34,180 nucleotides of DNA from NCBI GenBank assembly GCA_025360425.1, contig JANYCD010000054.1, positions 1 to 34,180 of the forward strand. Direction: 5' to 3'. A program made the translations under genes and the position numbers. Each line of letters begins with the position of its first letter. Positions within the stretch are counted from its first letter, which is position 1. This DNA comes from Sterolibacteriaceae bacterium. Lineage in GTDB: Bacteria > Pseudomonadota > Gammaproteobacteria > Burkholderiales > Rhodocyclaceae. This document shows positions 34,180 through 34,180 of the stretch, one piece after another. The notes beneath the pieces were generated by a model. It did no database searches and was not told the DNA's origin. It saw nothing but the letters and a program-made list of their open reading frames with translations.

Positions 34180-34180
34180 G

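Overview
The window is a dense catabolic gene region from a roughly 60% GC proteobacterium, most likely a betaproteobacterium. That placement is inference: it rests on the overall gene style and on an almost colinear relative of the linalool dehydratase-isomerase known from Castellaniella defragrans. Nearly every gene encodes an enzyme of CoA-thioester degradation: two acyl/aryl-CoA ligases, three acyl-CoA dehydrogenases, three crotonase-fold enzymes, one thiolase, five SDR dehydrogenases, two quinone-oxidoreductase-like MDR proteins, a Baeyer-Villiger monooxygenase, two HSL-type hydrolases, two EthD-domain proteins and two AraC-type regulators.

Layout. 56-865: AraC regulator (+), convergent with an acyl-CoA dehydrogenase (884-2053, -). 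2233-4255: CoA ligase and EthD protein (+). 4313-5954: two SDR genes (-). 6235-8473: double EthD protein and Baeyer-Villiger monooxygenase (+). 8478-9320: second AraC regulator (-). 9669-13005: SDR, MDR and second CoA ligase, overlapping (+). 13021-18210: molybdopterin oxidoreductase, crotonase, HSL hydrolase and acyl-CoA dehydrogenase, transcribed leftwards. 18543-25403: seven-gene rightward operon (SDR, histidine phosphatase, SDR, quinone oxidoreductase, APH-like kinase, ACAD10/11-type dehydrogenase, thiolase). 25419-27027: scarred segment with an N-terminally truncated membrane protein, a VapC toxin with only a remnant of its antitoxin, and a lower-GC orphan gene. 27057-28806: an isomerase-type crotonase and a c-type heme protein. 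28827-31659: ldi, a SCO-family protein and a second HSL hydrolase, transcribed leftwards. 31781-32569: a LiuC/AtuE-like hydratase. 32608-34179: a DUF2845-like gene interrupted by a complete IS3-family element.

The main new observation is a repeated 20-bp element, approximately CAGCCAGTTGATGCAAGACA, found at nine places, always oriented toward the start of a transcription unit. Its last six bases sit where a -35 box would, and in eight of nine copies a TAnnnT-like or TATAAG -10 hexamer follows at 16-18 bp. It precedes the first dehydrogenase, the first ligase, both EthD genes, the SDR pair, the SDR/MDR/ligase operon, the molybdoenzyme operon, the seven-gene operon and, 29 kb from the first copy, ldi. 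This ties the whole window into one probable regulon, perhaps controlled by one or both AraC-type proteins.

Working model (inference). A terpenoid-like tertiary alcohol is isomerised or dehydrated in the periplasm by Ldi, whose two active-site cysteines may be kept reduced by the co-transcribed SCO protein. In the cytoplasm the carbon skeleton is oxidised by SDRs, converted from ketone to ester or lactone by the Baeyer-Villiger enzyme, opened by HSL hydrolases, activated by the CoA ligases and taken through beta-oxidation. The kinase plus ACAD10/11-type pair could handle 4-hydroxyacyl-CoA intermediates. No geraniol or geranial dehydrogenase and no geranyl-CoA carboxylase is visible here, so the substrate is not proven. 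No rRNA, tRNA or CRISPR array was seen.
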